Assembly: GCF_022668875.1 (NCBI RefSeq)
Contig: NZ_JAKGCR010000013.1
Coordinates: forward strand, 1 to 64,000
Length of the DNA: 64,000 bases
Origin: Domibacillus sp. PGB-M46
GTDB lineage: Bacteria; Bacillota; Bacilli; Bacillales; Domibacillaceae
Reading direction: 5' to 3'
Shown here: one piece after another, positions 41,727-51,439 of the stretch
Position numbering within the stretch: position 1 is the stretch's first letter
How the letters are laid out: every line of letters begins with the position of its first letter
Translations under genes and position numbers: made by a program
Notes under the pieces: model-generated
What the model saw: only the letters and a program-made list of their open reading frames with translations
Databases searched by the model: none
What the model was told of the DNA's origin: nothing

Positions 41727-43551
41727 ACTTTTTCAAATGATACGGCACTGTTGTGACAACGACATTTCTGCGGTAAAGCAGAAAAGCCCGGATAAGCAGA
41801 CTGGATTGATTGTGAAGAAAATTATGCCAGCCTTTTTTCGTAATAAACTGCGGAATAAGAACCGTCACCTGGTAGTTCGATTCACGCGCCTTATGTTCTA
41901 CTGTATCCACAAATTTTGTCAGCGGCTGAATAATACTCCGATAATGCGAATGCAGGGTAACCAGCCGTACATCCGGCTGCCATATATTCCATTTTTCTTC
42001 AAACTTCTTTTCTTCTTCTCTTTCAAACGCAACGTAAACGGCAATAATCCGCTCAGGCGAAAGAGACTTCGCATAGTTTAAAGAGTTTTCAACTACATGC
42101 GTAATACCAGAAACCGGCACAATGATAATATTTCCTTCAATCGGAACAGCAGGCTCACATGTGGTAATACGCAGCTGGTCACCGACCGCTTCATAATGCA
42201 TTTTAATCCGATGAAAGAGGTAAATAATAATAGGCAGAAACACAAGTACCGGCCAAACCTGCGCAAACTTTGTTAAGAAGAACACGATTGTGACAACAAA
42301 GCTGATTAAAGCTCCAGTTGTATTAATCACAAATTTCGCGGCCCATCCTTTCGGCTTTTCACGAAGCCATTTGACCATCATTCCCGTCTGTGAAAGTGTA
42401 AACGGAATAAACACACCGACCGCATAAAGTGGAATCAAGTTTTCCGTGTGCCCGCCAAATAAAATAATTAAAAGGATAGAAGCAGCACCCAGGATCATAA
42501 TGCCATTCGAGTAGCCAAGCCGATCTCCTCTAAGGGTAAACATTCTCGGGATAAATTTATCCTGCGCCAAATTTACCGCCAGCAAAGGGAATGCCGAATA
42601 TCCTGTATTCGCGGCGAGAATTAAAATTAAAGCCGTCGTTCCTTGAATAAAGAAATACATAAAAGTGCGGCCGAATGTTTCTTCTGCAATTTGAGAAACG
42701 ACCGTTACTTCCGCCAGCGGCGAGACGCCATAATAATAAGCCAAATATACAATGCCCCAAAACAATAGAGCCAGCAGAAGCCCCATCGCTGTCAGCGTTC
42801 TGGCTGCATTGACCGGGGCCGGGCTTTTAAAATTCGGAATTGCATTGGAAATTGCTTCAACTCCCGTTAAAGCAGAACTTCCCGATGCGAACGCCCGCAG
42901 CAAAATAAACAAGCTGATGCCTGCAACCGGGGTTCCGGCCGGAGTATGCAGATCGGGCGGCACCTCTCCAGTTGCGATTCGAAACAGCCCCACACCAATT
43001 AAAATAAACAAAGCAAGGACAAACAAATAAACCGGATACGCCAGCACGGAGGCAGATTCTGTTACCCCCCGCAAATTAAGAAGCGTTAACAGCACAACGA
43101 ATATAACGGCAATCATTACATTGTATTCATGCAGAGCCGGAAAAGCGGACGTAATCGCGTCCGTACCAGCCGACACACTAACAGCAACCGTTAAAATATA
43201 ATCAACCAGCAGTGATCCCCCGGCTATCAGCCCCGGATTGGTTCCCAGGTTTGTTTTCGACACCACATAGGCACCGCCGCCTTGCGGATAAGCATAAATA
43301 ATCTGCCGATAAGACAGGATCAATGCTGTTAATAAAATGAGCACACCGAACGCGATCGGAACCGAATACCAAAAAGCAGCTGCACTAACAGTCATTAAAA
43401 CAAGCAGTATCTGTTCCGGGCCATACGCAACAGACGAAAGGGCATCTGAGGACAAAATAGCAAGCGCTTTTGTTTTGTTTAATTTTTGTTCTCCAAGCTC
43501 AGTTGATTTTAACGGCCGCCCGATCAAAAACCGTTTTACAGAAGACACCAT
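41725..43551 (-). CDS. kimA: High-affinity potassium importer KimA (YdaO)
   Basis: A 608-aa APC-superfamily K+/H+ importer with 12 membrane helices (about 1-450) and a cytosolic C-terminal domain (about 455-608, IIIVPVSGITHVVENSLNYA). It matches B. subtilis KimA throughout (ALAILSSDALSSVAYGPEQI, YPQGGGAYVVSK). The start at 43551 (MVSSVKRFLIGRPLKS) agrees with that protein and has GGTGA 7 bp upstream. It is preceded by a c-di-AMP riboswitch, as expected. Confidence 0.95.
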   Translation of the reverse strand: MVSSVKRFLIGRPLKSTELGEQKLNKTKALAILSSDALSSVAYGPEQILLVLMTVSAAAFWYSVPIAFGVLILLTALILSYRQIIYAYPQGGGAYVVSKTNLGTNPGLIAGGSLLVDYILTVAVSVSAGTDAITSAFPALHEYNVMIAVIFVVLLTLLNLRGVTESASVLAYPVYLFVLALFILIGVGLFRIATGEVPPDLHTPAGTPVAGISLFILLRAFASGSSALTGVEAISNAIPNFKSPAPVNAARTLTAMGLLLALLFWGIVYLAYYYGVSPLAEVTVVSQIAEETFGRTFMYFFIQGTTALILILAANTGYSAFPLLAVNLAQDKFIPRMFTLRGDRLGYSNGIMILGAASILLIILFGGHTENLIPLYAVGVFIPFTLSQTGMMVKWLREKPKGWAAKFVINTTGALISFVVTIVFFLTKFAQVWPVLVFLPIIIYLFHRIKMHYEAVGDQLRITTCEPAVPIEGNIIIVPVSGITHVVENSLNYAKSLSPERIIAVYVAFEREEEKKFEEKWNIWQPDVRLVTLHSHYRSIIQPLTKFVDTVEHKARESNYQVTVLIPQFITKKGWHNFLHNQSSLLIRAFLLYRRNVVVTTVPYHLKK

Positions 43552-43834
43552 GTTGTTCACCATCCAGTTTTGAAGTGTGTATTTTCTGTTCTTTCTTGCT
43601 GTTTTTACGCAGAAAAAAACCAATGACATTTTTTCCACGCGAAAACAAGAAAAGAATTTTCCTGATTTGCAATTGAAAAAAACATCATTGGTCTACGTAA
43701 CGCCCAGCAAGCAATTCTGCCCTCTTTGCGTTCTGTCTTCCAAGCTGTTTTTTAAAAATAGGCATAATAAAAAGACCTGCTTTTTTGATCAAGCTGCTCT
43801 CTTTCGCAGCAATATACGCCACAAAAAAAAGCCC

Positions 43835-44008
43835 CCTGAATAAAGGTGGTCTTTAGACCTCCCTCGCTTTAGCCGACGAAGTTAGCTGACGGGCAGGATG
43901 GCGAAAGAGTACTCTCATCCCTTCCACAAAAACCGTGGAATTAGCCCCGGAAAAATTGGGTCCTCCGTTCCCCTCTGGGGGATTAAGCCGATTATGCGCT
44001 TGTTGATG
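43835..44008 (-). ncRNA. Cyclic di-AMP riboswitch (ydaO/yuaA leader)
   Basis: On the minus strand the leader contains the conserved ydaO elements: CGGCTTAATCCCCCAGAGGG, GGACCCAATTTTTCCGGGGC, GGGATGAGAGTACTCTTTCG and GTCAGCTAACTTCGTCGGCT. It is transcribed toward kimA and ends near a T8 tract at about 43825-43832. It turns kimA off when c-di-AMP (a high-potassium signal) is high. Confidence 0.92.
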
Positions 44009-44013
44009 ACATC

Positions 44014-44042
44014 ATTCTACTGCGCTCACTTTTTAAAGTCAA
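44014..44042 (-). promoter_or_regulatory. SigA promoter of the kimA riboswitch transcript
   Basis: TTGACT and TAGAAT are separated by 17 bp on the minus strand, directly before the riboswitch. Confidence 0.82.
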
Positions 44043-44049
44043 TAGAATT

Positions 44050-44421
44050 TTAGTCAGCAGTCACTTCTTTTTCCAAATTGCGGTCGATCACAAATATTTC
44101 AATGCGTTCCCCTGTTTTGGTACTCATATCACTATGGCTTGAGAGCACTTTACAGCCTGTATACTTTTCGACGATTTCCTCGAATTGACTGCTGTACATT
44201 TCCCGCAGCACCTGGCGCATTTCCTTTACAAGCTTCCGTCCATCCTGGTGGCCGGCCAGGTGCTTTTCTTCTACCGTCATCACGCCTTTGAAACGGGCGA
44301 TCACCATATCCTGAACGATATAGATTTTCGTTTCCTGCGGTCCCCGCCCAATCAATTCGCGCTGCAGCTTAATAAGTGCTTCACCCAGCTCGGCTTCAAG
44401 CTTTTTTTTCCGTCCTGCCAC
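44050..44421 (-). CDS. DUF2294 family protein (YbcI-like)
   Basis: A 123-aa protein of the DUF2294 family: GEALIKLQRELIGRGPQETK (near 13), VQDMVIARFKGVMTVEEKHL (near 36) and YTGCKVLSSHSDMSTKTGE (near 86). Function unknown. It lies 82 bp after the DUF445 gene and ends just before the kimA promoter. Confidence 0.85.
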   Translation of the reverse strand: MAGRKKKLEAELGEALIKLQRELIGRGPQETKIYIVQDMVIARFKGVMTVEEKHLAGHQDGRKLVKEMRQVLREMYSSQFEEIVEKYTGCKVLSSHSDMSTKTGERIEIFVIDRNLEKEVTAD

Positions 44422-44503
44422 TGCCTCTTCCTCCCATTTGTCAAGATCAACCGTTTTTCATCATACGTTGAATCGTAAACATCTGTAAAGAAGAAATTAC
44501 AGA

Positions 44504-45763
44504 TTACACAAGAGTCTGAATACCGGCCAGCACAAGACCGATGAAAAAGCCGCAGACAGCCCCATTTACTCGAATCCATTGCAGATCTTTGCCAATATGG
44601 TTTTCCATCATCTCGACAAGTGTTTCATTATCAAGCTTGTTTAAATTTTCTTCGACCAGCTTACCGATTTTTGAATGGTTTTCTTCAACGAGCACACCTA
44701 TTTGATGCTGAGCCCACGCTTCCAGCCGGTTTATTTTATCGGGATTATCCTGCACGCTTCGAATCGTCCGGTTTACAAAAGGAAGAATATAGTTCTCCAT
44801 GCATTCACCGCTTTCGATAAAAGCAGAAGCTTTTTGCTGAATGGATACTAAAATCTCCTCGATTTTCCCGGAAAGCTCCCAGTCATGAATCGCTGCTTCT
44901 TTCCGAGCCTCTATAACCTCCATCCATTCTTTCCGTTCTGTAATTCCCCGCATTTCTTCCTTCACCTTTAATAAAAGCGTCTGCCGGTTCATATCCTCCG
45001 GGTTCTTTATATTAATGAGTGCATTCCGCAGCAGGTTTTGCAGAAGGCTTCCCAGCTTTTCTTCGCTTAACATCTGCTGGAACGATTTCAGGGCAAACTG
45101 CATAAATCCATCCAGCTCCAAGCCCTCGATGGCTCTTAAAGCTGTTCGGCCGAGCTGTCGGCTCGTTTCATTTTTATTCAGCCACTGCTCCATGCGATCA
45201 AGCATATAATCAAGCGCTTTTTCATCGTATTGATGATGAATCAGCTTCTCTACGGCCATTTCGATCACGTGCCCTGTATCAATAGAACGCAATGCCTTTT
45301 TTAGTTCTTTTTCAATCAGAGGCGCTATTTTTGCCACATCGATGGAGCGGACCATTTGATCAAGAAGCCCATTGATTTCTTTTTTTACCGCTTCTGACGA
45401 AACTTCTTTTTGGATAACCGGTATCATTTTTTGAATAACATGCGCATTTTGCAGCTTACTTTGAATGCTCTCTTTAGAAAGCCAGTCGTTTTCCAGTGTA
45501 TTTACGAGCGCCGCTACAATTTTTTTGCGGTTTTTTGGTAGAAGAGCTGTATGCGGAATAGGAATGCCCATTGGATGACGAAACAGCGCTGTTACAGCAA
45601 ACCAGTCAGCAAGACCGCCAACAAGGCCCGCTTCAAATCCGCCATGCAAAATAGCACTCCAGGCTGTTTCTTGAAAAGGAATAGTTGCAATAAAACCACC
45701 GCCCATCACAGCAAGTGATGCACTGGCTAAATGCTTCGATTGTGTTGGTTTTTTATTTGTCAT
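44504..45763 (-). CDS. DUF445 family membrane-associated protein
   Basis: A 419-aa protein of the DUF445/YheB-YjiN type. An N-terminal hydrophobic segment with GGFEAGLVGGLADWFAVTAL and LFRHPMGIPIPHTALLPKN is the family signature. A long, helical charged middle follows, and a hydrophobic C-terminus (VCGFFIGLVLAGIQTLV) probably anchors it. Function unknown. Confidence 0.85.
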   Translation of the reverse strand: MTNKKPTQSKHLASASLAVMGGGFIATIPFQETAWSAILHGGFEAGLVGGLADWFAVTALFRHPMGIPIPHTALLPKNRKKIVAALVNTLENDWLSKESIQSKLQNAHVIQKMIPVIQKEVSSEAVKKEINGLLDQMVRSIDVAKIAPLIEKELKKALRSIDTGHVIEMAVEKLIHHQYDEKALDYMLDRMEQWLNKNETSRQLGRTALRAIEGLELDGFMQFALKSFQQMLSEEKLGSLLQNLLRNALINIKNPEDMNRQTLLLKVKEEMRGITERKEWMEVIEARKEAAIHDWELSGKIEEILVSIQQKASAFIESGECMENYILPFVNRTIRSVQDNPDKINRLEAWAQHQIGVLVEENHSKIGKLVEENLNKLDNETLVEMMENHIGKDLQWIRVNGAVCGFFIGLVLAGIQTLV

Positions 45764-45854
45764 ATTTTCTGCACCTTCCGTACGTTCTGTTCCTTTTATT
45801 ATAGCAATAATGTGAAAAATATTTTAACGTGAAGCAGATAATTTTTATATTATA

Positions 45855-45884
45855 TTGACATAACTAAATATTATTTGTTATCCT
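45855..45884 (+). promoter_or_regulatory. SigA promoter of the lysine riboswitch transcript
   Basis: TTGACA (45855-45860) and TATCCT (45879-45884) are 18 bp apart, about 40 bp before the aptamer. Confidence 0.7.
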
Positions 45885-45924
45885 CTAGTTTGTAAAAATT
45901 GAATATAAAATCCTCATGGCTGTC

Positions 45925-46105
45925 TCAATGAGGTAGAGGTTGCGATTATTAAAAGTAGCATATCGGAAGTCTAATGGGGCTGTTGAAGATATGTGAAAGG
46001 AAGGGTCGCCGAAGTTTGAAGCATCCATTTTATGCTTCGAGCTGGGTTTGTATCGAATAGGTGCAAAACTGTCACGGATTGATTCTGTGGAGAACTATAA
46101 AGAGA
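45925..46105 (+). ncRNA. Lysine riboswitch (L box)
   Basis: Conserved L-box elements appear in order: GAGGTAGAGGTTGCGA, AAGTAGCATATCGGAAG, ATGTGAAAGGAAGGGTCGCC with GAAG, GAGCTGGGT, GCAAAACTGTCACGG and TGTGGAGAACTAT. A terminator follows before the permease gene, so lysine should switch expression off. Confidence 0.93.
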
Positions 46106-46128
46106 CAGAAAATGAGGGTTATAACGAT

Positions 46129-46162
46129 AAAACACAAATGTCCCATGCATTTGTGTTTTTTA
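46129..46162 (+). terminator. Riboswitch-controlled terminator
   Basis: AAAACACAAATG pairs with CATTTGTGTTTT around a 7-base loop and is followed by T-rich sequence, 18 bp before the permease start. Confidence 0.9.
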
Positions 46163-46179
46163 TTTAGGAGGAACATGGA

Positions 46180-47574
46180 ATGGATAAAAAATGGGGATTA
46201 TGGCTTCTGACAGCTATTGTCGTCGGAAACATGGTCGGTTCCGGTATTTTTATGCTGCCGAGCACACTGGCCCAGATAGCGAGCCCGCTTGGTGTAACGA
46301 TTGCCTGGCTTCTGACTGGTTTCGGCGTTTTAATGATTGCTCTCGTGTTTGGCACATTGTCAATTCGCAAGCCTGAATTAACAGGCGGCCCGCAAAGCTA
46401 TGCGCGGTCGTTGTTTGACTCACCAAAGTACGGAAAAACTGCCGGCTTTTCGATGGTATGGGGCTATTGGGTCGCCAACTGGATCAGCAATGTCGCGATC
46501 ATTACAAGTTTTGCAGGCTACTTATCAACGTTTTTCCCGGTTATGAGAAGTGAACATCCTCTTTTCACAATTGGCTCTCAGCAAGTTTCTGTAGGGCAGA
46601 CGATTACATTTGTCATTTGCAGCTTACTGCTTTGGGGCACACATTTTATTTTGATCACAAGCATGCAAACTGCCGGTAAGTTAAATTTTGTCGCTACTGC
46701 TTCAAAAGTGATCGGGTTTCTGCTGTTTATTACAGCTGCTCTGTTCGCTTTCCAAGTATCGAATTTTGGCGAGATGTATACACTGATTACAGACAGTGAA
46801 GGCCAGACGCACGGTTTGTTCAGTCAAGTAAACATGGCAGCTATTTCTACGCTTTGGGCATTTGTTGGAATCGAGTCAGCCGTTATCTTATCCGGCCGGG
46901 CGAAATCCCAGCGTGATGTTGGACGTGCAACGGTTCTTGGCCTGCTCATTGCTCTTGCCATTTATGTAGCGCTGACCCTGATTACGATGGGTGTATTGCC
47001 GCAGGACGTGTTAAGATCATCTGATAAGCCATTTGTCGATGCTCTTTCTGTTTTAATCGGCGATACAGGAGCAACCGTGATGGCCCTGCTTGCGGTGATT
47101 TCGTTGTTCGGTTCCACAATTGGCTGGATTCTGCTCGCCTCTGAGGTGCCATACACTGCAGCGAAAGAAGGCAATTTCCCGGCTTTCTTTGGGAAAGTGA
47201 ATAAAAAAGGCAGCCCGTCTCGCTCATTGGCCATCACAAATGCGATGTCACAGATTTTCGTTTTCTCGACAATTTCCGGAACAATCAGCGAAGCATTCAC
47301 GTTTTTAACAACGTCCGCTACGCTTGCTTACTTGATTCCGTACCTGGTATCGTCTCTGTATCTGTTAAAGCTTACTTTAAAAGGCGAAACGTACGAAGCA
47401 GGCGACAAAGCGCGCATCCGTCACGGGGTTATTGCCGCAATTGCGCTTGTATACTCTCTTTGGGTTATTAAATCAGGAACAGCTGACTGGTTAACCTTTA
47501 CGCTTGGAATCGGATTGTTCCTTCTAGGTATTGTCATCTACCCTATTCTGCGTCGCTCACGTCTTATTAAATAA
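46180..47574 (+). CDS. yvsH: Lysine-responsive APC permease (YvsH-like)
   Basis: A 464-aa amino-acid permease of the basic amino acid/polyamine antiporter group with 12 membrane helices. GNMVGSGIFMLPSTLAQIAS (near 16) is the helix 1 substrate-binding break. The L box upstream marks it as a lysine transporter, as for B. subtilis yvsH. Ribosome site AGGAGGAAC. Confidence 0.9.
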   Translation: MDKKWGLWLLTAIVVGNMVGSGIFMLPSTLAQIASPLGVTIAWLLTGFGVLMIALVFGTLSIRKPELTGGPQSYARSLFDSPKYGKTAGFSMVWGYWVANWISNVAIITSFAGYLSTFFPVMRSEHPLFTIGSQQVSVGQTITFVICSLLLWGTHFILITSMQTAGKLNFVATASKVIGFLLFITAALFAFQVSNFGEMYTLITDSEGQTHGLFSQVNMAAISTLWAFVGIESAVILSGRAKSQRDVGRATVLGLLIALAIYVALTLITMGVLPQDVLRSSDKPFVDALSVLIGDTGATVMALLAVISLFGSTIGWILLASEVPYTAAKEGNFPAFFGKVNKKGSPSRSLAITNAMSQIFVFSTISGTISEAFTFLTTSATLAYLIPYLVSSLYLLKLTLKGETYEAGDKARIRHGVIAAIALVYSLWVIKSGTADWLTFTLGIGLFLLGIVIYPILRRSRLIK

Positions 47575-47593
47575 ATCTCTTCTTTATACAGAT

Positions 47594-47629
47594 AAAAAAC
47601 CCTCCCGAATTCGGGACGGTTTTTTTTTA
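47594..47629. terminator. Bidirectional terminator
   Basis: AAAAAACC, TCCCGAATTCGGGA and GGTTTTTTTTT form a stem between convergent yvsH and bcaP. Confidence 0.9.
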
Positions 47630-47632
47630 TTG

Positions 47633-49027
47633 TTATTGATTTAATTTTGAATGCTTCCGTGAATAAACGAAATAAATTACGACACCGATCAACAGCCAGA
47701 TAATAAAACGAATCCATGTAGCCGAACCAAGCTGCAGAATCAAGAATCCGCAGAATAGGATGGCTAAAATCGGAATCAGTGGAACAGCCGGGCAGCGGAA
47801 CGCACGCGGCAGGTCCGGCTGCTTGTATCGAAGTACGATAACAGCAATCGATACGAGGACAAATGCTGACAACGTACCGATGTTAACGAGCTTCGCCAGT
47901 TCATCCAGCGAAATAAGCGCACCCATCAAGCCGGCAATCAATCCGAAAATCCATGTTGCTGCAAAAGGTGTTTGGTATTTCTTATGGACTTTTGACAAAA
48001 CAGGCGGCATTAAACCGTCCCGTGACATGGAAAACATAACACGTGTCTGGCCATACAGCATAACGAGCATAACTGTTGTCATTCCTAAAATCGCACCAAG
48101 GTCAATTATACCAGCTACCCAGTTTTGTCCAGAAACTTGAAGCGGCAGTGAAACCGGATGCGCCACCCCTTCGAATTGAGCAAACGGCACAACACCTGTC
48201 ATAATGGCAGAAACGACTACGTAAAGCACTGTACAAATAAACAGCGATGAAAGAATCCCGATTGGCAGGTCTCTTTTCGGATTTTTTGTTTCTTCAGCCG
48301 CAGACGAAATCGCATCAAACCCGATAAAAGCAAAGAATACAAGTGCCGCAGCGGCAAACACACCATCAAAACCAAATGGCATAAACGGATCCCAGTTAGC
48401 CGGCTTTACATACCCGGCAGCTACTACGATAAACAAAAGAACAACTGCCACTTTAACGATAACCATAATGTTGTTCACACGCTTTGATTCTCTCACACCG
48501 ATTGAAAGTAAAAACGTAATGAGCATAACAATCAAAAAGGCCGGAAGATTAAAATATGTTGTCGTTCCTTCAATAGTACCTGGAGCTGCTGTAAAGGCGG
48601 TAGGAATATGAAGGCCAAACCCAGCAAGCAATGATTGAAAATAACCAGACCATCCGACTGATACAGCACTTACAGCCAATAAATACTCAAGAACCAAATC
48701 CCATCCAATGATAAAAGCAATAAATTCACCAAGTGTCGTATACGTATATGTGTAAACAGAACCTGCGATTGGTACCGTTGACGCAAATTCAGCATAAGAC
48801 AGAGCAGCAAACAAGCAAGCAAGACCAGCGATCACAAACGATATAATTAATCCCGGTCCAGCGGTTAAGGCACCTGTCCCAGTCAGAACGAAAATCCCCG
48901 TTCCGATGATGGCACCAATACCCAGCATCGTTAAATCAAAGGGACCCAATTCTTTTTTGAGCGCACTTTTTGGCTGGCCATCAAGCAGATCCCTAATATT
49001 CTTTTTTCGAAATAATGATTGATTCAT
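47633..49027 (-). CDS. bcaP: Branched-chain amino acid permease (BcaP-like)
   Basis: A 464-aa APC permease of the CAT family with about 12 helices. Helix 1 is GIGAIIGTGIFVLTGTGALT (near 36). The sequence follows B. subtilis BcaP (YhdG) closely as I remember it, including FAFIGFDAISSAAEETKNPK and the C-terminus YFVYSRKHSKLNQ. It takes up isoleucine, valine and threonine. Two CodY-like boxes precede it. Confidence 0.88.
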   Translation of the reverse strand: MNQSLFRKKNIRDLLDGQPKSALKKELGPFDLTMLGIGAIIGTGIFVLTGTGALTAGPGLIISFVIAGLACLFAALSYAEFASTVPIAGSVYTYTYTTLGEFIAFIIGWDLVLEYLLAVSAVSVGWSGYFQSLLAGFGLHIPTAFTAAPGTIEGTTTYFNLPAFLIVMLITFLLSIGVRESKRVNNIMVIVKVAVVLLFIVVAAGYVKPANWDPFMPFGFDGVFAAAALVFFAFIGFDAISSAAEETKNPKRDLPIGILSSLFICTVLYVVVSAIMTGVVPFAQFEGVAHPVSLPLQVSGQNWVAGIIDLGAILGMTTVMLVMLYGQTRVMFSMSRDGLMPPVLSKVHKKYQTPFAATWIFGLIAGLMGALISLDELAKLVNIGTLSAFVLVSIAVIVLRYKQPDLPRAFRCPAVPLIPILAILFCGFLILQLGSATWIRFIIWLLIGVVIYFVYSRKHSKLNQ

Positions 49028-49038
49028 ACTTTTTTCCT

Positions 49039-49053
49039 CGCTTTCTGAAAATT
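49039..49053. promoter_or_regulatory. Candidate CodY box, proximal
   Basis: CGCTTTCTGAAAATT matches AATTTTCWGAAAATT at 12 of 15 positions, just upstream of bcaP. Confidence 0.55.
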
Positions 49054-49095
49054 TATTATATTAGAGTAATAGACTTGTTGCAATACAATAATAAA

Positions 49096-49110
49096 AATTT
49101 TTTGAAAGTT
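49096..49110. promoter_or_regulatory. Candidate CodY box, distal
   Basis: AATTTTTTGAAAGTT matches the CodY consensus at 13 of 15 positions, 57 bp from the proximal box. The region is AT-rich, which raises the chance of accidental matches. Confidence 0.55.
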
Positions 49111-49275
49111 TAATTTAATTTAAAAATTCTTACTTTTATCCTTTATTTCCCTGTTTTCCTTTCCGGCAAAACGGCTGATCTTTAATATTTTGTAAAGGTT
49201 TCCTCCTGCTTCTTGAAGGAATGAAACAGCCGTGCTACGTTAAATAAAACGTTTTTGAGATTAAAGGAGTAAACG

Positions 49276-50460
49276 ATGAGGAAAAGAAATGCTAAGACAC
49301 TATGGGAAATTTTAGTTGTATCAACCCGGCTTGGACTGACTTCTTTCGGCGGCCCCACAGCCCACTTAGGATATTTTCACGAAGAATATGTACGCAGGCG
49401 AAAATGGATAGATGAGCAGAGCTATGCTGACTTGGTCGCTCTCTGTCAATTTATTCCTGGTCCAGCAAGCAGCCAGGTCGGAATCGGCATTGGTGCCGCA
49501 CGAGGCGGTGTGATCGGCGGCTTGCTGGCTTTTCTCGGCTTTACGCTTCCTTCTGTTATTGCCCTCATTTTGTTTGCCCTTCTTTTGCAAGGAGGAAACA
49601 TAGCGGAAGCCGGCTGGATTCACGGATTGAAGCTTGTGGCTGTAGCGGTTGTGGCTCATGCCATTTTAGGAATGGCGGAAAAATTAGCCCCGGATCTTAA
49701 GCGGAAAGCCATTGTGCTTGCTGCACTTGCAGTCGTTTTGCTCTGGCAGGCTGTGTTTGTCCAGGTACTCACCATTGCAGCGGCTGCTTTAATCGGCTTT
49801 TTTCTTTATCCAAAGCATAATTCAAATACGGCCCGTCCTTTTATTTTTCCTATTTCCCGGGCATTTGGTATCGCTTGTCTCGTGCTTTTCTTTGCTCTGC
49901 TCTTCTGTCTTCCTTTGCTTCGCCAGGCGACAGGGCTGGACTGGCTGGCACTGTTTGACAGCTTTTACCGTAGTGGTGCACTTGTATTCGGCGGCGGGCA
50001 TGTTGTTCTGCCTCTTTTGGAACGAGAATTTGTTCCAGCGGGCTGGCTGACAGCAGAACAGTTTTTGGCCGGCTATGGAGCTGCTCAAGCTGTACCAGGG
50101 CCGCTTTTTACATTCGCTGCTTATATGGGTGCCGTGATTGATGGCTGGAAAGGCGGGCTGCTCGCTACAGCTGCCATCTTCCTGCCGGCATTTTTGCTCG
50201 TTTTTGGTATCCTTCCTTTTTGGGATGAGCTTCGCCGCAAGCCGGCTGTTCAAGGCGCACTGATGGGTGTAAACGCTGCGGTTATCGGTTTATTGATTGC
50301 TGCATTTTACATGCCTATTTGGACGAGCAGCATCAACCGTCCCCTTGATTTTGTTTTAGCTGCCGTATTATTCAGCCTGCTGGCACACTGGAAGCTTCCT
50401 GCCTGGATGGTCGTCATAATCGGCGCACTGGCCGGCATACTTTTGGACGCTTTTCTATAA
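49276..50460 (+). CDS. chrA: Chromate transporter ChrA (two-domain)
   Basis: A 394-aa membrane protein of the long CHR family, with two homologous halves. The N-terminal half has TSFGGPTAHLGYFHEEYVRR and FIPGPASSQVGIGIGAARGG. The C-terminal half has FGGGHVVLPLLEREFVPAGW and AAQAVPGPLFTFAAYMGA. Such proteins export chromate. No chrB-type regulator is adjacent. AAAGGAG before the ATG. Confidence 0.92.
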   Translation: MRKRNAKTLWEILVVSTRLGLTSFGGPTAHLGYFHEEYVRRRKWIDEQSYADLVALCQFIPGPASSQVGIGIGAARGGVIGGLLAFLGFTLPSVIALILFALLLQGGNIAEAGWIHGLKLVAVAVVAHAILGMAEKLAPDLKRKAIVLAALAVVLLWQAVFVQVLTIAAAALIGFFLYPKHNSNTARPFIFPISRAFGIACLVLFFALLFCLPLLRQATGLDWLALFDSFYRSGALVFGGGHVVLPLLEREFVPAGWLTAEQFLAGYGAAQAVPGPLFTFAAYMGAVIDGWKGGLLATAAIFLPAFLLVFGILPFWDELRRKPAVQGALMGVNAAVIGLLIAAFYMPIWTSSINRPLDFVLAAVLFSLLAHWKLPAWMVVIIGALAGILLDAFL

Positions 50461-50492
50461 AAAATGGTCTCTTTCCAAAGAGACCATTTTTT
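50459..50492. terminator. Bidirectional terminator
   Basis: AAAAAATGGTCTCTTT and AAAGAGACCATTTTTT, loop CC, between convergent chrA and the metallo-hydrolase gene. Confidence 0.93.
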
Positions 50493-50500
50493 ACGTACAG

Positions 50501-51355
50501 TTATTTTTCTTCATCTACATATTTTCCATAATCGGGAACTGCCACTTTGTCGAATTCTTGAACGAGCATAGCTAATCCATCCGATAATTCGCTGCCGCTC
50601 ATCGGGCGCCCATGGCCCGTTATCGTGACAGCCGGCTTTAGCTTCTCCAATGCTGCTACAGAATTTTTTGCAGCTTCCCAGTCGGTCGTCAAGTACCGGG
50701 GAGGACCGTTTAACTCTTCCTTTTGCGTCACCACTTTGTAAAAAGAATCCTGCTTAACGGTTACAAATGCGTCACCCGCCAGTAAAAGGCGATCCTTGTC
50801 GCGGAACAGCGATATGTGCCCCGGTGAATGCCCCGGCGTATGAATCCAGCGAAAATCCGGCAGGTGCGGGAGTTCCCCATCAGGTGGAAGCTTTTCTACA
50901 TTCCCTCCAAGGTTAATCGGCTCACGCGGAAACAGCGGCGACATCTTCGCTACCATGCCTCCCTCTACCGTCGCATCCGGCTTCGGATACGGTTCTTGGC
51001 CCGTTAAATGCGGCAGCTCCAGTTCGTGTGCATACACCGGCACCTTCCAGTGTTTTACCAATTCAATAACAGCTCCCACGTGATCAAAATGGCCGTGTGT
51101 TAAAATGATTGCTTTCGGACGGCTGCCAGCACCAAAATACTTTTCTGATACGGAAATAATGTCCCCGGCAGAGCCGGGCATTCCTGCATCTACTAAAACG
51201 AAGTCTCCGGTGTTTGGATCTCCAATCAGGCAAATATTGACGATTTGAATCGTGTGGCAGACAATACCCGGCACGACTTCGACGGACTCGCCGCTTTTTA
51301 CTGAAGTGGCGGGAATAAATTTGTAATCACTGCCATATGTCATCTGCTGTTCCAT
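50501..51355 (-). CDS. MBL-fold metallo-hydrolase
   Basis: A 284-aa metallo-beta-lactamase-fold protein. Metal motifs are [11 protein letters not shown] (near 90), HTPGHSPGH (near 170), the Asp in LLLAGDAF and TGHGRPM near 250. The physiological substrate is unknown. The ATG at 51355 has AAAGGAGG upstream. Confidence 0.88.
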   Translation of the reverse strand: MEQQMTYGSDYKFIPATSVKSGESVEVVPGIVCHTIQIVNICLIGDPNTGDFVLVDAGMPGSAGDIISVSEKYFGAGSRPKAIILTHGHFDHVGAVIELVKHWKVPVYAHELELPHLTGQEPYPKPDATVEGGMVAKMSPLFPREPINLGGNVEKLPPDGELPHLPDFRWIHTPGHSPGHISLFRDKDRLLLAGDAFVTVKQDSFYKVVTQKEELNGPPRYLTTDWEAAKNSVAALEKLKPAVTITGHGRPMSGSELSDGLAMLVQEFDKVAVPDYGKYVDEEK

Positions 51356-51439
51356 CTGCCATCCTCCTTTTTTGCTGTAAATGGTACGCCCGTTAGTATT
51401 CCTCTGCCAGAGCAAACTATAAAAAACAAAAGCAGCCTT

